Positions 7,969 to 17,610 are shown, numbered from the stretch's first letter. The stretch: 64,000 nucleotides of DNA from Lewinellaceae bacterium (GCA_020636375.1 JACJXZ010000010.1:324705-388704), one strand, 5' to 3'. Notes: generated by a model from the sequence alone, not told the origin. A program made the numbers and translations.

Positions 7969-8943
7969 TTATCTCTTCCGCTCCGTGACAAAAGTGACCA
8001 GGTCGGCGAGGGACTGCCGGGCGGGGGATTCGGGGAAGGCATGCAGCAGCTCAAAAGCCTGGCGCCGGTAATCCTCCATGGCATTTCGGGCATATTCCAG
8101 GCCGCCGCTGCCGCGAACGAAGGCCACTACTTCCTGGACCCGGTCGGGTTTATCGCTGTGGCGGCGGATGGTTTTTATGATCCTTCGCCGGTCGGATCCG
8201 GAAGCCAGGCGCAGGGCATAGATTAGGGGGAGGGTCAGTTTCTTTTCTTTGATGTCGATGCCCAGGGGTTTGCCGACGTCATCGGTGCCGAAGTCGAAGA
8301 GGTCGTCCCGGATCTGGAAGGCGATGCCGATCTTTTCGCCAAAGAGGCGCATGCGTTCGATCACTTCCGGGTCTTTAGTGGCGGAGGCGGCGCCGGCACT
8401 ACAGGCTGCGGCGATAAGAGAAGCGGTTTTCTGCCGGATGATCTCGTAGTAGACATCCTCCTCGATGTCCAGCCGTCGGGCCTTTTCGATCTGCAGCAGT
8501 TCTCCTTCGCTCATGGCCTTTACGGCATCGGAAACGATTTCCAGCAGTTGGTACTGTTTGCTGCGCAGGGCAAGCAGCATGCCCTGGGAGAAGAGGTAGT
8601 CGCCAACCAGTACGGCAATCTTGTTTTTCCAGAGGGCGTTGATGGAGAAGAACCCGCGCCTTTCGTAGGAATCGTCGACCACGTCGTCATGGACGAGGGT
8701 GGCGGTATGGAGCAGCTCGACCAGGGAAGCGGCCGTGAAGGTAGCGTCGGTGACGGCCCCGCAGGCTTTGGCGGCGAGGAATACGAACATGGGCCGCACC
8801 TGCTTGCCTTTTCGCCGCACGATATAGAAAGTGATCTTATCCAATAACGGGACGGGGCTTCGCATGGCTTCCCGGAAGCGGGATTCGAACACCCTGAGTT
8901 CTTCATCGATCGGCCCCTTTATGGAATTGAGCGACTTGGCCAT
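7969..8943 (-). CDS. Polyprenyl diphosphate synthase
   Basis: It elongates isoprenoid chains by adding isopentenyl diphosphate, making the side chain of menaquinone or a related lipid. The 324 residues include both aspartate-rich motifs: LVHDDVVDD (first) and RDDLFDF (second), plus the GxKQxRP-like GKQVRPMF. This is the all-trans long-chain (octaprenyl or heptaprenyl) family. Product length cannot be read from the sequence. It is separated by 78 bases from the Pycsar-effector-type gene downstream. Confidence 0.93.
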   Translation of the reverse strand: MAKSLNSIKGPIDEELRVFESRFREAMRSPVPLLDKITFYIVRRKGKQVRPMFVFLAAKACGAVTDATFTAASLVELLHTATLVHDDVVDDSYERRGFFSINALWKNKIAVLVGDYLFSQGMLLALRSKQYQLLEIVSDAVKAMSEGELLQIEKARRLDIEEDVYYEIIRQKTASLIAAACSAGAASATKDPEVIERMRLFGEKIGIAFQIRDDLFDFGTDDVGKPLGIDIKEKKLTLPLIYALRLASGSDRRRIIKTIRRHSDKPDRVQEVVAFVRGSGGLEYARNAMEDYRRQAFELLHAFPESPARQSLADLVTFVTERKR

Positions 8944-8996
8944 TCTTCTGGTTTTGTCCGCCCAAAGCTACAAAACTTTACGGTTGGTCGACTCCT

Positions 8997-10655
8997 TCAG
9001 CGCACCAATACCTGAAAACGGCGCGCCAGCCGGTCGCCCCCTTTGATAACGAGGAGGTACCTGCCGGGAGGCACCCGGCTCAGGTTCAGGCTTTTGACCT
9101 GGTCGCCCCGCGGCTGGCGGGGGAAATCCATTTTGGCGACGGGCTGCCAGCCAGGGTTGATCAGTTGGATGGTGACGTCGCAGTTCTGAGGCAGGTAATA
9201 CTTTATGGTGATATCTCCAGTTTCATTCGGGACCACCTTGGGGAAGGGAGACCAGTCGCTGGGGTCGGAGGCGGCGGGTTCCGGTTCGCGGGGGATGGAG
9301 GAGACATTATGGCTGGCAGGCGGCGGAGGGGCCGGCCGGGACGTTTCGCGGTCATTCTGGGCCAGCGGCCCACCGACCTGCGGCCGGGAGCCGGGCGGCG
9401 TGGAGCTGTTGTTGGTGATGGTCACCACATCGCCGGTCGGCGGGTGCCAGATATTCAGTCCAATCGGTGGTTCAAAGATGTTGTTGTGGCTCACTTCCCC
9501 TACCTGGTAGGCCATGTCCGTTTGGATGGTTCGGATTTCGATCTTTTCCCGGTCGACGAAAATCCATTTGAACTGGTTGAACCTTCCGCTGGCACGGGTC
9601 CAGGATTTGTTGTCGTTATTGTCGCGCAGGGGTGCGCCCCAGCAGCCCTCGCCGATGTATACCGACCCGGTTTTGTCGTCCCGGATGAAGCCCTCGTCGC
9701 TTCCGGGGCCATTGTCGGGGCGTATGGGGTAAGTGGTTTTCACCACATGGGCATCGGACTCCATCACCACGTTCACGCCGTATTTATGGAAGAGGGGTGC
9801 CCAATGGAGCCACAATTCGTCCTGTTCGGGTTTAGCCCGGGTATGGGGGCGCATCGCCTGGTGATACTGGGCCATTTTCCAGATGACATTGCTGCTGGCC
9901 CTCAGGTCCCCTTCCAGCCATATCCGCTGGCTTTCGCCCGGGGCGATCAGGGTGTTGAGGGTGTAGATGCGGAAGAGGTTGCCGCCCAGGGTGAGGGCGT
10001 AATATACGTCGCTGCTGATCACGTCGAAAAGCTCGGTGATGGAGCTGTTTTCCCGCTCGTGATTGCCCCGCGCGGGGATGATGGGGAAAATCCTGCCATC
10101 ACTGCCAATGGTTTCCTGCCAGTCGTCGAACCATTCGCGCCATTCCGGGGCCGTATCGCCGCCGGTCATATCGCCGTCGAACACGACGCAGTGGGGCCGC
10201 AGCTTGCTGACCAGCTGGTTGGCGTCCCGCCGGGCTTCCCGGTTGTTGCGGCTGTCTCCGCCGGCAATGATGGAGAGGCGCTCATTGGGGGTATTGGGCG
10301 CCGTTTTGAAGGAATATCGCTGGCTGACCGACCTGTTGTCTTTCACGATGAAATAGTAGACCGTATTGGGTTGCAGGCCGGAAAGCCGGACGAAGTGGTT
10401 GTTCATCCCCCGCGACAAGATGATGCGATCCGGGCGCCGTTGGTTGCGGTAGGCATCTACGTTGGAGCCGAAATCAATGACGTCGTAAAACAATACAGGG
10501 TTGTCGCCCGATTCCTGATCCCAGCCGACAACCATGGATGTGGCGGGGTCGGTGCGCCACATACAGCGGAATCGCTTGCTATCGGCCCTGGATACCCAGG
10601 CGAGGCAGAAGGTGATGAGTAACGTCAGTAACAGCCGGCGGCTTTTTATCAGCAT
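8997..10655 (-). CDS. Secreted metallophosphoesterase, purple acid phosphatase-like
   Basis: The start is set at the Met that gives MLIKSRRLLLTLLITF, a signal peptide; upstream in-frame codons lack signal character. A fibronectin III-like domain (residues ~25-125, GLQPNTVYYFIV) precedes a calcineurin-type domain with GGDSRNN, FDGDMTGGD, ARGNHE, QYHQAMR and ESDAH, so the bimetal site looks complete. A proline-rich linker leads to a C-terminal ~70-residue beta domain ending in PPGRYLLVIKGG, typical of type IX secretion sorting domains. It probably hydrolyses phosphoesters at the cell surface. A gene-free stretch of about 380 bases separates it from the divergent glyA. Confidence 0.88.
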   Translation of the reverse strand: MLIKSRRLLLTLLITFCLAWVSRADSKRFRCMWRTDPATSMVVGWDQESGDNPVLFYDVIDFGSNVDAYRNQRRPDRIILSRGMNNHFVRLSGLQPNTVYYFIVKDNRSVSQRYSFKTAPNTPNERLSIIAGGDSRNNREARRDANQLVSKLRPHCVVFDGDMTGGDTAPEWREWFDDWQETIGSDGRIFPIIPARGNHERENSSITELFDVISSDVYYALTLGGNLFRIYTLNTLIAPGESQRIWLEGDLRASSNVIWKMAQYHQAMRPHTRAKPEQDELWLHWAPLFHKYGVNVVMESDAHVVKTTYPIRPDNGPGSDEGFIRDDKTGSVYIGEGCWGAPLRDNNDNKSWTRASGRFNQFKWIFVDREKIEIRTIQTDMAYQVGEVSHNNIFEPPIGLNIWHPPTGDVVTITNNSSTPPGSRPQVGGPLAQNDRETSRPAPPPPASHNVSSIPREPEPAASDPSDWSPFPKVVPNETGDITIKYYLPQNCDVTIQLINPGWQPVAKMDFPRQPRGDQVKSLNLSRVPPGRYLLVIKGGDRLARRFQVLVR

Positions 10656-11039
10656 CAATTCGCGTTTAAATTGGTAGATGGTGACACAACAAATAACACC
10701 CCGAGGTGCCTGTAGATGCAAAGATTGCATTAACTTTCCGGCAAATCAAGGCTAAGAGTACAGTAGAATCATTTCATAGGCCTGCGATGCTGGGCTTGCT
10801 TCAGATTGGGATAATTACAAAGCTTTACCCGGGCGTTTTATTGTGTGTTTACGGAGGAAAAAACGCAAGGTTACAGGTAAATCCTGCCCTGCCCTTCTGC
10901 GCGTTCCAGTTTGTAAGGCAAAAATTAGAATCTACCCTTTAAACCCCATAAATTTGCCCGGAATCCAAATCCGCTAACCGGCAACATAAAGAGTAAACCT
11001 GCAATCCCTCTGCCTTGTTGCGGCACTAAATCGTTAAAG
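10656..11039. promoter_or_regulatory. Divergent promoter region before glyA
   Basis: No gene is visible in this 384-base interval. TAAATTTG at 10949-10956 fits the Bacteroidota -7 consensus TAnnTTTG and lies 84 bases before glyA. A convincing -33 TTG at the right distance was not found, so the assignment is weak. Confidence 0.3.
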
Positions 11040-12329
11040 ATGGCAAAAGATAGTTTAGTTTTCAACTTAATCCAGAAGGAATTACAACGGCAGCAGAAAG
11101 GCGCCGAGCTGATCGCTTCCGAGAATTTTGCGAGCCCCCAGGTCATGGAAGCCACGGGTAGTTGCCTGACCAATAAATATGCAGAGGGCTACCCGGGCAA
11201 GCGATACTACGGAGGCTGCGAGTTTGTCGATGAGTTGGAACAGCTGGCTATCGATCGCCTCCGGCAGTTGTTTGGCGCCGAATTCGCCAATGTGCAACCC
11301 CATTCCGGCGCACAGGCCAACGCGGCTGTTTTCCTGGCGGTGCTCCGGCCGGGCGACCGCATCCTGGGGTTCGACCTCTCCCACGGCGGCCATCTTTCCC
11401 ATGGGTCGCCGGTGAACTACTCCGGCAAGGTTTATGAACCCCACTTCTACGGAGTGGAGAAGGATACCGGAATTATCGACATGGACAAAGTGGAGGCGAA
11501 GGCCCTGGAAGTGAAGCCCCGGCTGATCATCTGCGGCGCTTCTGCTTATTCCCGCGACTGGGACTATGAGCGTTTCCGCGCTATTGCCGACCGGGTGGGC
11601 GCCCTGTTGCTGGCCGATATCGCTCATCCGGCTGGCCTCATTGCCGCCGGCTTACTCCGAAGCCCCATGGAGCATTGCCACATCGTCACCTCCACTACCC
11701 ATAAGACCCTGCGCGGCCCGCGGGGCGGCATCATCATGATGGGCAAGGACTTTGACAACCCCTGGGGGCGCAAGACCAAGAAAGGCAGCCCCATCAGGAT
11801 GTCGGCCGTACTGAACAGCGGGGTGTTTCCCGGCATGCAGGGCGGCCCGCTGGAACACGTCATCGCCGCCAAGGCCGTCGCTTTCGGTGAAGCGCTGCAG
11901 CCTTCTTTTAAAGCGTACGCCCAACAGGTGATCAACAACGCGCAGGCCATGGCCGGCGCCTTTGTGGAGAAGGGCTATAAGGTCATATCCGGCGGAACCG
12001 ACAACCACCTCATGCTGATCGACCTGCGCTCCAAAAACGTCACGGGGAAAGTGGCGGAAAAAGCCCTGGAACGGGCCGACATTACCCTCAACAAAAACAT
12101 GGTGCCCTTCGACACGCAGACGCCTTTTGTCACTTCCGGCATCCGGGTGGGGTCCGCTGCAATCACGACCCGCGGCCTTAAAGAGGCCGATTGCCGAAAG
12201 ATCGTCGACTGGATCGACGCAGTCATTACCGCCCCGGAGAACGAAAAGCTGATCGACGACACCCGCCGACAGGTCAATGCGTTTATGGAGCGCTTCCCCC
12301 TCTATGAGGAGATCAACATGCCGGCATAG
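11040..12329 (+). CDS. glyA: Serine hydroxymethyltransferase
   Basis: This PLP enzyme interconverts serine and glycine with tetrahydrofolate and supplies one-carbon units in the cytoplasm. The 429 residues are full length. The PLP-lysine motif STTHKTLRGPRGG, the early ELIASENF segment, the HSGAQAN and DLSHGGHLSHGSP segments and DIAHPAGL are all present. It is a single gene followed by two strong hairpins. Confidence 0.98.
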   Translation: MAKDSLVFNLIQKELQRQQKGAELIASENFASPQVMEATGSCLTNKYAEGYPGKRYYGGCEFVDELEQLAIDRLRQLFGAEFANVQPHSGAQANAAVFLAVLRPGDRILGFDLSHGGHLSHGSPVNYSGKVYEPHFYGVEKDTGIIDMDKVEAKALEVKPRLIICGASAYSRDWDYERFRAIADRVGALLLADIAHPAGLIAAGLLRSPMEHCHIVTSTTHKTLRGPRGGIIMMGKDFDNPWGRKTKKGSPIRMSAVLNSGVFPGMQGGPLEHVIAAKAVAFGEALQPSFKAYAQQVINNAQAMAGAFVEKGYKVISGGTDNHLMLIDLRSKNVTGKVAEKALERADITLNKNMVPFDTQTPFVTSGIRVGSAAITTRGLKEADCRKIVDWIDAVITAPENEKLIDDTRRQVNAFMERFPLYEEINMPA

Positions 12330-12346
12330 CATGCTTAAAAAGGTGG

Positions 12347-12451
12347 GGTATTAAATCCGTTGAAGTTTCAGTGTAAATGGAGAGCGGACCTCCAGAGCCT
12401 GCCCCGGCTTTTGCCGGGGTCCGCTGAATAGATCAACGGATTCAATACCCT
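12347..12451. repeat. Long inverted repeat after glyA
   Basis: Arms 12347-12364 and 12434-12451 match at 17 of 18 positions. Within them, GCGGAC is repeated inverted (12384-12389 and 12420-12425) and CCCCGGC-TTTT-GCCGGGG forms a compact inner stem (12403-12420). The nested palindromes suggest a MITE-like element or a long structured 3' region. Confidence 0.6.
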
Positions 12452-12457
12452 AACTTA

Positions 12458-12515
12458 AAAAAAATTGCCTTCGCCTGCCTGTAACAGGCATGAGCAGGCG
12501 AAGGCAATTTTTTTA
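12458..12515. terminator. Bidirectional rho-independent terminator
   Basis: A perfect inverted repeat of about 21 bases (TTGCCTTCGCCTGC and its complement) is flanked by an A-run on the left and a T-run on the right. It lies 129 bases after the glyA stop and should stop transcription from both sides. Confidence 0.85.
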
Positions 12516-12767
12516 TCCCTGGAATAGTAGTTGATCTGAAGGAATTTTATTACTTTTAGCAACTGGCTTGGTTTTTTACGGGCCAGGTATTTCCCTGATA
12601 ACACCTATTCTTCTTATAAACGGTGGGCTCCCGGCTTTCCGGTGCCGCACCACCACACTTTTGAGGATATCTAAGACTCTAAACGGGCCCGGCCGGTGCC
12701 TTTGCGTGCCGTGCCGGGCCTTCCTTTTATTCTTTGGGAAGCCGTATGGACAGGATGGCCGCCCGGC

Positions 12768-12801
12768 CAAAAAAAGAAAATGCCTTCACTTCATGAAGGC
12801 A
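12768..12801 (-). terminator. Rho-independent terminator
   Basis: Arms TGCCTTCA (12781-12788) and TGAAGGCA (12794-12801) form a stem. Read on the minus strand it is followed by a T-rich run. It lies downstream of the outer-membrane protein gene that ends at 12957. Nothing else gene-like was seen between 12516 and 12956. Confidence 0.65.
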
Positions 12802-12956
12802 CTTCCCATAAATACAATTAGAATCCCATGATAATAAGTTACGCCGCTGAAGATCAGCGGGCAAAATATGCTTCTTAAAGGCGGCGGAATCCCAAAGCGA
12901 GATAAGGTTCCTGCCCACCTGGTCTTTTACATCTCTTGCCGGCTGGGCCGCCACGC

Positions 12957-13532
12957 TCAGAAGACGATCGTGACGCCGGCAGTGGCCATCCGGTCTTTAA
13001 TAACGTGATATTCTCTAATAGGAACGGCCGGAAACAACCCATGATTGTATCTGAGGTGTAATTTTCCCCATTTTTCGAGTTGCAGGCTCACTCCCGCCAT
13101 CCAGCCGGCGTCAAGACGCATCTCCAGTTCCTCAAAATATTTGACCTCGACGAATTCCGTGATATATACGTTTCGGCTTCGGGCCACTACACCTACATAA
13201 ACACCCGTCTCGATGAACCAGTTCCCGGAGGCCCGGTAATCCAGGTGCAGGGGCGCATTGGCCTTGAAGAACTCCAGCACTTTGCCCTGCCTCTGGTTGT
13301 AAGGCACGGTGTTCTTGGCCAGGGTAATATCTGCTCCCAGCCACAGGCGCCGGTCCAGCTTAAGCGATTGGTATTCCCATATATACATCATGGGTTGCCG
13401 GGCTTTTTTCCCGGTGCTGAGGTTGATGAGTTGCACGCCGGTAAAAAAACTACCGTCGACGGGCTGGGCACCCGCCGGGCCGGCAAAGAAGCCTAGGAGA
13501 ATAACCAGGATGACAAGCGACGGTTTTTTCAT
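12957..13532 (-). CDS. Hypothetical outer-membrane beta-barrel-like protein
   Basis: The 191-residue product starts with a clear signal peptide (MKKPSLVILVILLGFF, cleavage near AGAQ). The mature part has alternating hydrophobic strands and a terminal phenylalanine (TIVF), as in small Bacteroidota outer-membrane barrels. No family could be named. It stands alone on the minus strand with a terminator about 155 bases downstream. About 360 bases upstream, to the next gene, hold no visible gene. Confidence 0.65.
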   Translation of the reverse strand: MKKPSLVILVILLGFFAGPAGAQPVDGSFFTGVQLINLSTGKKARQPMMYIWEYQSLKLDRRLWLGADITLAKNTVPYNQRQGKVLEFFKANAPLHLDYRASGNWFIETGVYVGVVARSRNVYITEFVEVKYFEELEMRLDAGWMAGVSLQLEKWGKLHLRYNHGLFPAVPIREYHVIKDRMATAGVTIVF

Positions 13533-13894
13533 GTATTAAATGGTCCGGAACACAAAAACGCCGCAAGGTACGGTATTGTTTTCAGGTATTTGCTCTACCA
13601 GAAGCTGGCGGGTAAGGCAATAATGGCCGGAGGTTAGCTGATTCAGGAAATTCGAAGGGCGTTTAACGCCTGAAAATCACAGGAGGGATTTTTATAAAAC
13701 AATGACGAAAATCACTTATATTCCTTTGTTCGATGTTTTTTTAGGAGCCTCCGACCGGCCCCGGCAAAGAAGAATAAAAATTAACCCGGCTCACCTTGCC
13801 TTTTGTAGAAAAAATCAGCCATACCCTCTATATTAGTTGGCGGAGCGGATTTTTTCGGGCAACATTCGCCCTCACATAACCAAAACCACATTTC

Positions 13895-14698
13895 ATGAAC
13901 GCACACGAAATTGACTATCAAATCTACGGCGAAGAGATGCAATTCGTCGAAATCGAACTGGACCCCTACGAAACCGTCATTGCCGAAGCCGGCAGCTTCA
14001 TGATGATGGACGACGGCATTGAGCTGGCCACCATCTTCGGCGACGGCAGCCACAAGGACGAGAACGAAGGCCTCTGGGGCAAGGTCTTCTCCGCCGGCAA
14101 GCGTCTGCTCACCGGCGAGAGCCTCTTCATGGCAGCCTTCACCCATGCTGGCACCGGCAAGAAAAAGGTCTCTTTTGCTTCTCCCTACCCGGGCCGCATC
14201 ATCCCCCTCGACCTTTCGGAGCTGGAGGGTAAAATCGTCTGCCAGAAAGACGCCTTCCTTTGCGCTGCCAAGGGCGTCTCGGTAGGCATAGAGTTCTCCC
14301 GGCGCCTGGGCCGCGGCTTCTTCGGCGGCGAGGGCTTCATCATGCAAAAGCTGGAGGGCGACGGCCTGGCCTTCCTGCACGCGGGGGGCAACATCATAGA
14401 AAAAGAACTGGCCATCGGCGAAACGCTGCGGGTAGATACAGGCTGCCTGGTCGGCTTTACCCGGGACGTGGACTACGACATCGAAATGATCAAGGGCGTA
14501 CGCAACATGGTGTTCGGAGGCGAAGGCCTGTTTTACGCCCGTCTGCAGGGGCCCGGCCGGGTCTGGATTCAGTCGTTGCCCTTCAGCCGCCTGGCCGACC
14601 GGGTGGTCTCCGCTTCCCGGCAGTACGGCGGCAAGGACAAAGGCGAAGGCAGCGTACTCGGCGGCCTGGGGGATTTGCTGGGCGGGGATAAATGGTGA
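13895..14698 (+). CDS. TIGR00266/AIM24 family protein
   Basis: The 267 residues show the family pattern: an opening YQIYGEEMQFVEIEL, EAGSFMMMDDGIE, LLTGESLFMAAF, and GGEGLFYARLQGPG near the end, with a glycine-rich tail (GGLGDLLGG). These proteins form a beta-roll trimer fold. Their biochemical role is not established; the mitochondrial homologue affects inner-membrane organisation. It appears monocistronic. Confidence 0.9.
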   Translation: MNAHEIDYQIYGEEMQFVEIELDPYETVIAEAGSFMMMDDGIELATIFGDGSHKDENEGLWGKVFSAGKRLLTGESLFMAAFTHAGTGKKKVSFASPYPGRIIPLDLSELEGKIVCQKDAFLCAAKGVSVGIEFSRRLGRGFFGGEGFIMQKLEGDGLAFLHAGGNIIEKELAIGETLRVDTGCLVGFTRDVDYDIEMIKGVRNMVFGGEGLFYARLQGPGRVWIQSLPFSRLADRVVSASRQYGGKDKGEGSVLGGLGDLLGGDKW

Positions 14699-14765
14699 AT
14701 GAAGGAATGAGTGAATGAAGGAATGAAGGAATGAGTGAATGAGTGAATGAGTGAATGAGTGAATG
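14699..14765. repeat. GAATGAGT/GAATGAAG microsatellite
   Basis: Four- and eight-base units of the form GAATGAAG and GAATGAGT repeat for about 67 bases directly after the AIM24-family stop codon. Related units recur at about 46008-46034. Length variation by slippage is expected here. The rest of the interval to 14983 has no visible gene. Confidence 0.85.
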
Positions 14766-14983
14766 CGGCGTCCCTGGTTGTCGTGTACTTTTAAAAAGCA
14801 TAACAGGCTGTCCGGCCCAAATTGGGCAGATAGTCCCTGAACAAAGCCTGTGCCCTTTCTTTAAGCCATAGAGCTGCCGGCGAAGAGGAAGGGCCTCTTT
14901 TTTTACCAACCCCGAAACTTTTTTTCTTCCCGTTTGCAACCCTTTCTTCTTTTTCTGCACTAGCCTGATTAAAACCACATCCA

Positions 14984-15523
14984 TTGGACCCATTCGAGCA
15001 GGCATTGCTGGAAGGCTGCCGGCGGGGTGAACGCCAGGCACAGAAAGCGCTCTACGAAAGGCACAAAGGCCTCCTGTTTGGAGTATGCCTGCGTTATGCC
15101 AGGGGCAGGGAGGAGGCGGAAGATATGCTCCAGGAAGGGTTTATCCAGATTTTTCGGGATCTCTACCAGTTTCAGCCCAACCGTCCACTAGCTGCCTGGA
15201 TGCGCCGCGTAGTGGCCAACGCCTGCCTGCAGTATCTCCGCCGTCATGAACGCCTGATGAGCCTTGCGCCTCTTAGCGAGGAAGGAGAACAGGAAGCAGA
15301 ACATGCGACTCAGAGGGAAAACGAGGAAACAGAAACCCTGCTTACCTATGTACAGCGCTTGCCGGATGGCCAGCGAGCCATATTCAACCTTTATGTCATC
15401 GAAGGGTATACGCACGCCGAGATCGCCGGCATACTGGGGATTTCCGAATCGGGTTCCAAATCGCAGTTGTCACGGGCCCGGGCAGCTCTGAGAAGGATGA
15501 TGGCACAAAAAGCGACCCCATGA
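14984..15523 (+). CDS. ECF-type RNA polymerase sigma factor
   Basis: The 179-residue protein has region 2 (DMLQEGFIQIFRDLYQFQ, then WMRRVVANACLQYLRR) and region 4 (LPDGQRAIFNLYVIEGYTHAEIAGILGI, SKSQLSRARAALRRM). No ATG precedes the conserved start, so TTG at 14984 is the most likely initiator. Its stop overlaps the start of the next gene by four bases (ATGA). It probably directs a small surface-stress regulon under the control of the coupled membrane protein. Confidence 0.92.
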   Translation: MDPFEQALLEGCRRGERQAQKALYERHKGLLFGVCLRYARGREEAEDMLQEGFIQIFRDLYQFQPNRPLAAWMRRVVANACLQYLRRHERLMSLAPLSEEGEQEAEHATQRENEETETLLTYVQRLPDGQRAIFNLYVIEGYTHAEIAGILGISESGSKSQLSRARAALRRMMAQKATP

Positions 15524-16842
15524 GAAAGGACAAAGAGGATCGTATTGACCGGATTTACCGGGAAGAGCTGAGCCGGCTGTATGCCGCTCCTTCTCCCGGG
15601 TTTTGGGATAAAATGGAAAGAGCGATACCCCCTCCTCCCGATCCGCGAACGGCAGTTTTTCGGAGGGTTCCGGCCTTACTGATCCTGCTGTTTTTCGGTA
15701 CCTGGATTTGTTTTAGCCTCATGAAGAGAACACCCCTGGGAGCCTTTCCCATCCCCGTTGCCGGCCATGCTGTCGAAGCGGTTGCATCTACACTCCGGGC
15801 TGAATTGCCGGAAAAATCCCTGGATACGGCATTATCAGAACCAGTGAGCAGGGAGGGCGAGGGAACCAGGAGGCCGGGAAGCCAATGGTCATTTCCCTTG
15901 GCGCTGCCTGCAGCAAAAACCACCGACAGCCCGCCCGGTTTTATGCATGGCCAGGAGCCTGTCCCGGCGGGTGGCGGTTCAGATTACCAGGAACCATCTT
16001 ATAAGCAGAAGTTGGACAGGGAAGCCTTGACGGCATTATCAACGGTGCCTTCGAAAGCAAAAGCCAATGCCGCTCCCTTGCCGGAAACCGCATCCACACC
16101 ACCAGCCGCCGCCGGATACCCGGGTATTTCCTACGAGTGGCAAATGGAGTGGCTGGCCCCGCTTCACAACGGCCTGGGCGAACAATTGGGCCTGGAACAA
16201 CCCAACTGGAGCGGCGACCGGCGAATGGGATTGGCTCTGGACTTTCGCTTTTCCGAATATTGGGGAATAAGGGCAGGCCTGGGTGTCCGGGAGATGAACC
16301 TCTTTTTCAGGCAAAAGGAACGGATGGAATACGCGCCGGGGTATTTTGCAGATGGCTTGTTCGTAAATCAATACAAATATCAGACCTCCGCCGGGCTGGA
16401 AACCACTTCGGCGATCGGTTTCCGGCAGGGGCAGTCACCCAGCTCTCCTGCGCCGGGAGAACCTTTTGTATTCTCTCTGGAAATGGAACAGCAGATCGGG
16501 TACTACACCGTCCCTATAGAGGCGCTTTATTATTTCGGCGCCAGTGGCCTTCAGCTAACCTTCCATGGGGGCCTGGCGATGAACGGCCGTTTATGGGAAA
16601 CCAACCGGATTGTGGAGGCCTCCTTCTCCGGGCCGGGGTTCGTTCACCGGGGAACCGGCCTGAACCTCGCCGGCTTACCCCGCCATTTTCTGGAAATAAC
16701 GAGCGGGGCCGGCATATATTATCAACACCATAGCGGCGTGACTGCCCGCCTGGAACCCGGATTGAGGTATGCCCTGACTCCTATGTTCAACCGACGCGGC
16801 CTACAGGGTGGGTTCATGATCGGAATTGGTTATCACTTCTAA
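15520..16842 (+). CDS. Membrane-anchored beta-barrel-like partner of the ECF sigma factor
   Basis: This 440-residue protein has a charged cytoplasmic start (~50 residues), one membrane helix (VPALLILLFFGTWICFSLM), a disordered Pro/Ser-rich linker to about residue 195, and a C-terminal ~240-residue domain of alternating strands ending in GIGYHF, like an outer-membrane barrel. Its translational coupling to the sigma factor suggests an anti-sigma role for the N-terminal part. The combination with a barrel-like domain would need the protein either to span both membranes or to fold the C-terminal domain in the periplasm. Function is inferred. Confidence 0.65.
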   Translation: MRKDKEDRIDRIYREELSRLYAAPSPGFWDKMERAIPPPPDPRTAVFRRVPALLILLFFGTWICFSLMKRTPLGAFPIPVAGHAVEAVASTLRAELPEKSLDTALSEPVSREGEGTRRPGSQWSFPLALPAAKTTDSPPGFMHGQEPVPAGGGSDYQEPSYKQKLDREALTALSTVPSKAKANAAPLPETASTPPAAAGYPGISYEWQMEWLAPLHNGLGEQLGLEQPNWSGDRRMGLALDFRFSEYWGIRAGLGVREMNLFFRQKERMEYAPGYFADGLFVNQYKYQTSAGLETTSAIGFRQGQSPSSPAPGEPFVFSLEMEQQIGYYTVPIEALYYFGASGLQLTFHGGLAMNGRLWETNRIVEASFSGPGFVHRGTGLNLAGLPRHFLEITSGAGIYYQHHSGVTARLEPGLRYALTPMFNRRGLQGGFMIGIGYHF

Positions 16843-16853
16843 AACATAAGGCT

Positions 16854-17597
16854 ATGAAAAAACATCTTTTTACGTTCATTTTGCTTCTGGCGGCAGGCGC
16901 TTTTCTTCAGGGACAGGATACAGGGCCCAGCGTAGGCGTACAGGCCTATTTGTTTGACGGCAAGTCTATACAGGGGCCCATCGGGTCATATTGGTATGGA
17001 CTTCACGATTTCGACTTTTCCCATTCTGTTGGACTCAACCTGGAGGTTCCGCTTTCCGGCCGTTGGTCCGTGCAGGGCGGCGCTGCGCTCACGCATTACG
17101 CTGCCTCTTCTCGGGGCCGGGGTAACATATCCCAGGGGGTGGTCAACATTTATACTGTAGATGGGCCATTGCCGGTAGTTTTGCCGGTACTGCCGGCCAA
17201 TGCCACAGAGGTGGATAGAATGATTAGTTGGGATTTTTATTACGTCGACTTCCAGTTGGGAGGCGCTTATTTCTTCAACCCATCCAGGTTTAGGGCGTTC
17301 ATTCAGCCGTATATAGAGGCCAATCTTTTCCTGGCGGACAATCAAACCGACGAATTATCTTATCGACCTGGTAATATTTCCGCAGGGCCGGTTTTTGGCC
17401 GGTTGCCATCGGTTATCCGAAAGCTCAACTTCAGCGGCGGCATGGCTATTGGCGCCGAATACCAACTCTCCCGTCATTTGTCGGTCCGGATAGCGCCCCA
17501 GGCGGAATGCATGGTATTCAGAATGTCGGATAAGAGCTTTGGCACCGGGCGGTTGCTGAGCTGGGGGATCAATACCGGCTTATCCTACAGGTTATGA
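16854..17597 (+). CDS. Outer-membrane beta-barrel protein
   Basis: The 247 residues begin with a signal peptide (MKKHLFTFILLLAAGAFLQG). They continue as a strand-rich protein ending in NTGLSYRL. It follows the sigma partner gene by 11 bases, so the three genes form one operon. It resembles the barrel part of its neighbour and may be the surface component sensed or controlled by the system. No specific substrate can be assigned. Confidence 0.7.
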   Translation: MKKHLFTFILLLAAGAFLQGQDTGPSVGVQAYLFDGKSIQGPIGSYWYGLHDFDFSHSVGLNLEVPLSGRWSVQGGAALTHYAASSRGRGNISQGVVNIYTVDGPLPVVLPVLPANATEVDRMISWDFYYVDFQLGGAYFFNPSRFRAFIQPYIEANLFLADNQTDELSYRPGNISAGPVFGRLPSVIRKLNFSGGMAIGAEYQLSRHLSVRIAPQAECMVFRMSDKSFGTGRLLSWGINTGLSYRL

Positions 17598-17610
17598 GAG
17601 CCGGGCCGTT

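Noticed and set aside
12580..12956. Short open frames between the glyA terminator and the outer-membrane protein gene
   Set aside because: They include hairpin DNA, have no ATG start in good context, and no protein-like pattern.
14699..14765. CRISPR array
   Set aside because: The repeats are four to eight bases long without spacers; it is a microsatellite. No CRISPR array or cas gene was seen in the window.
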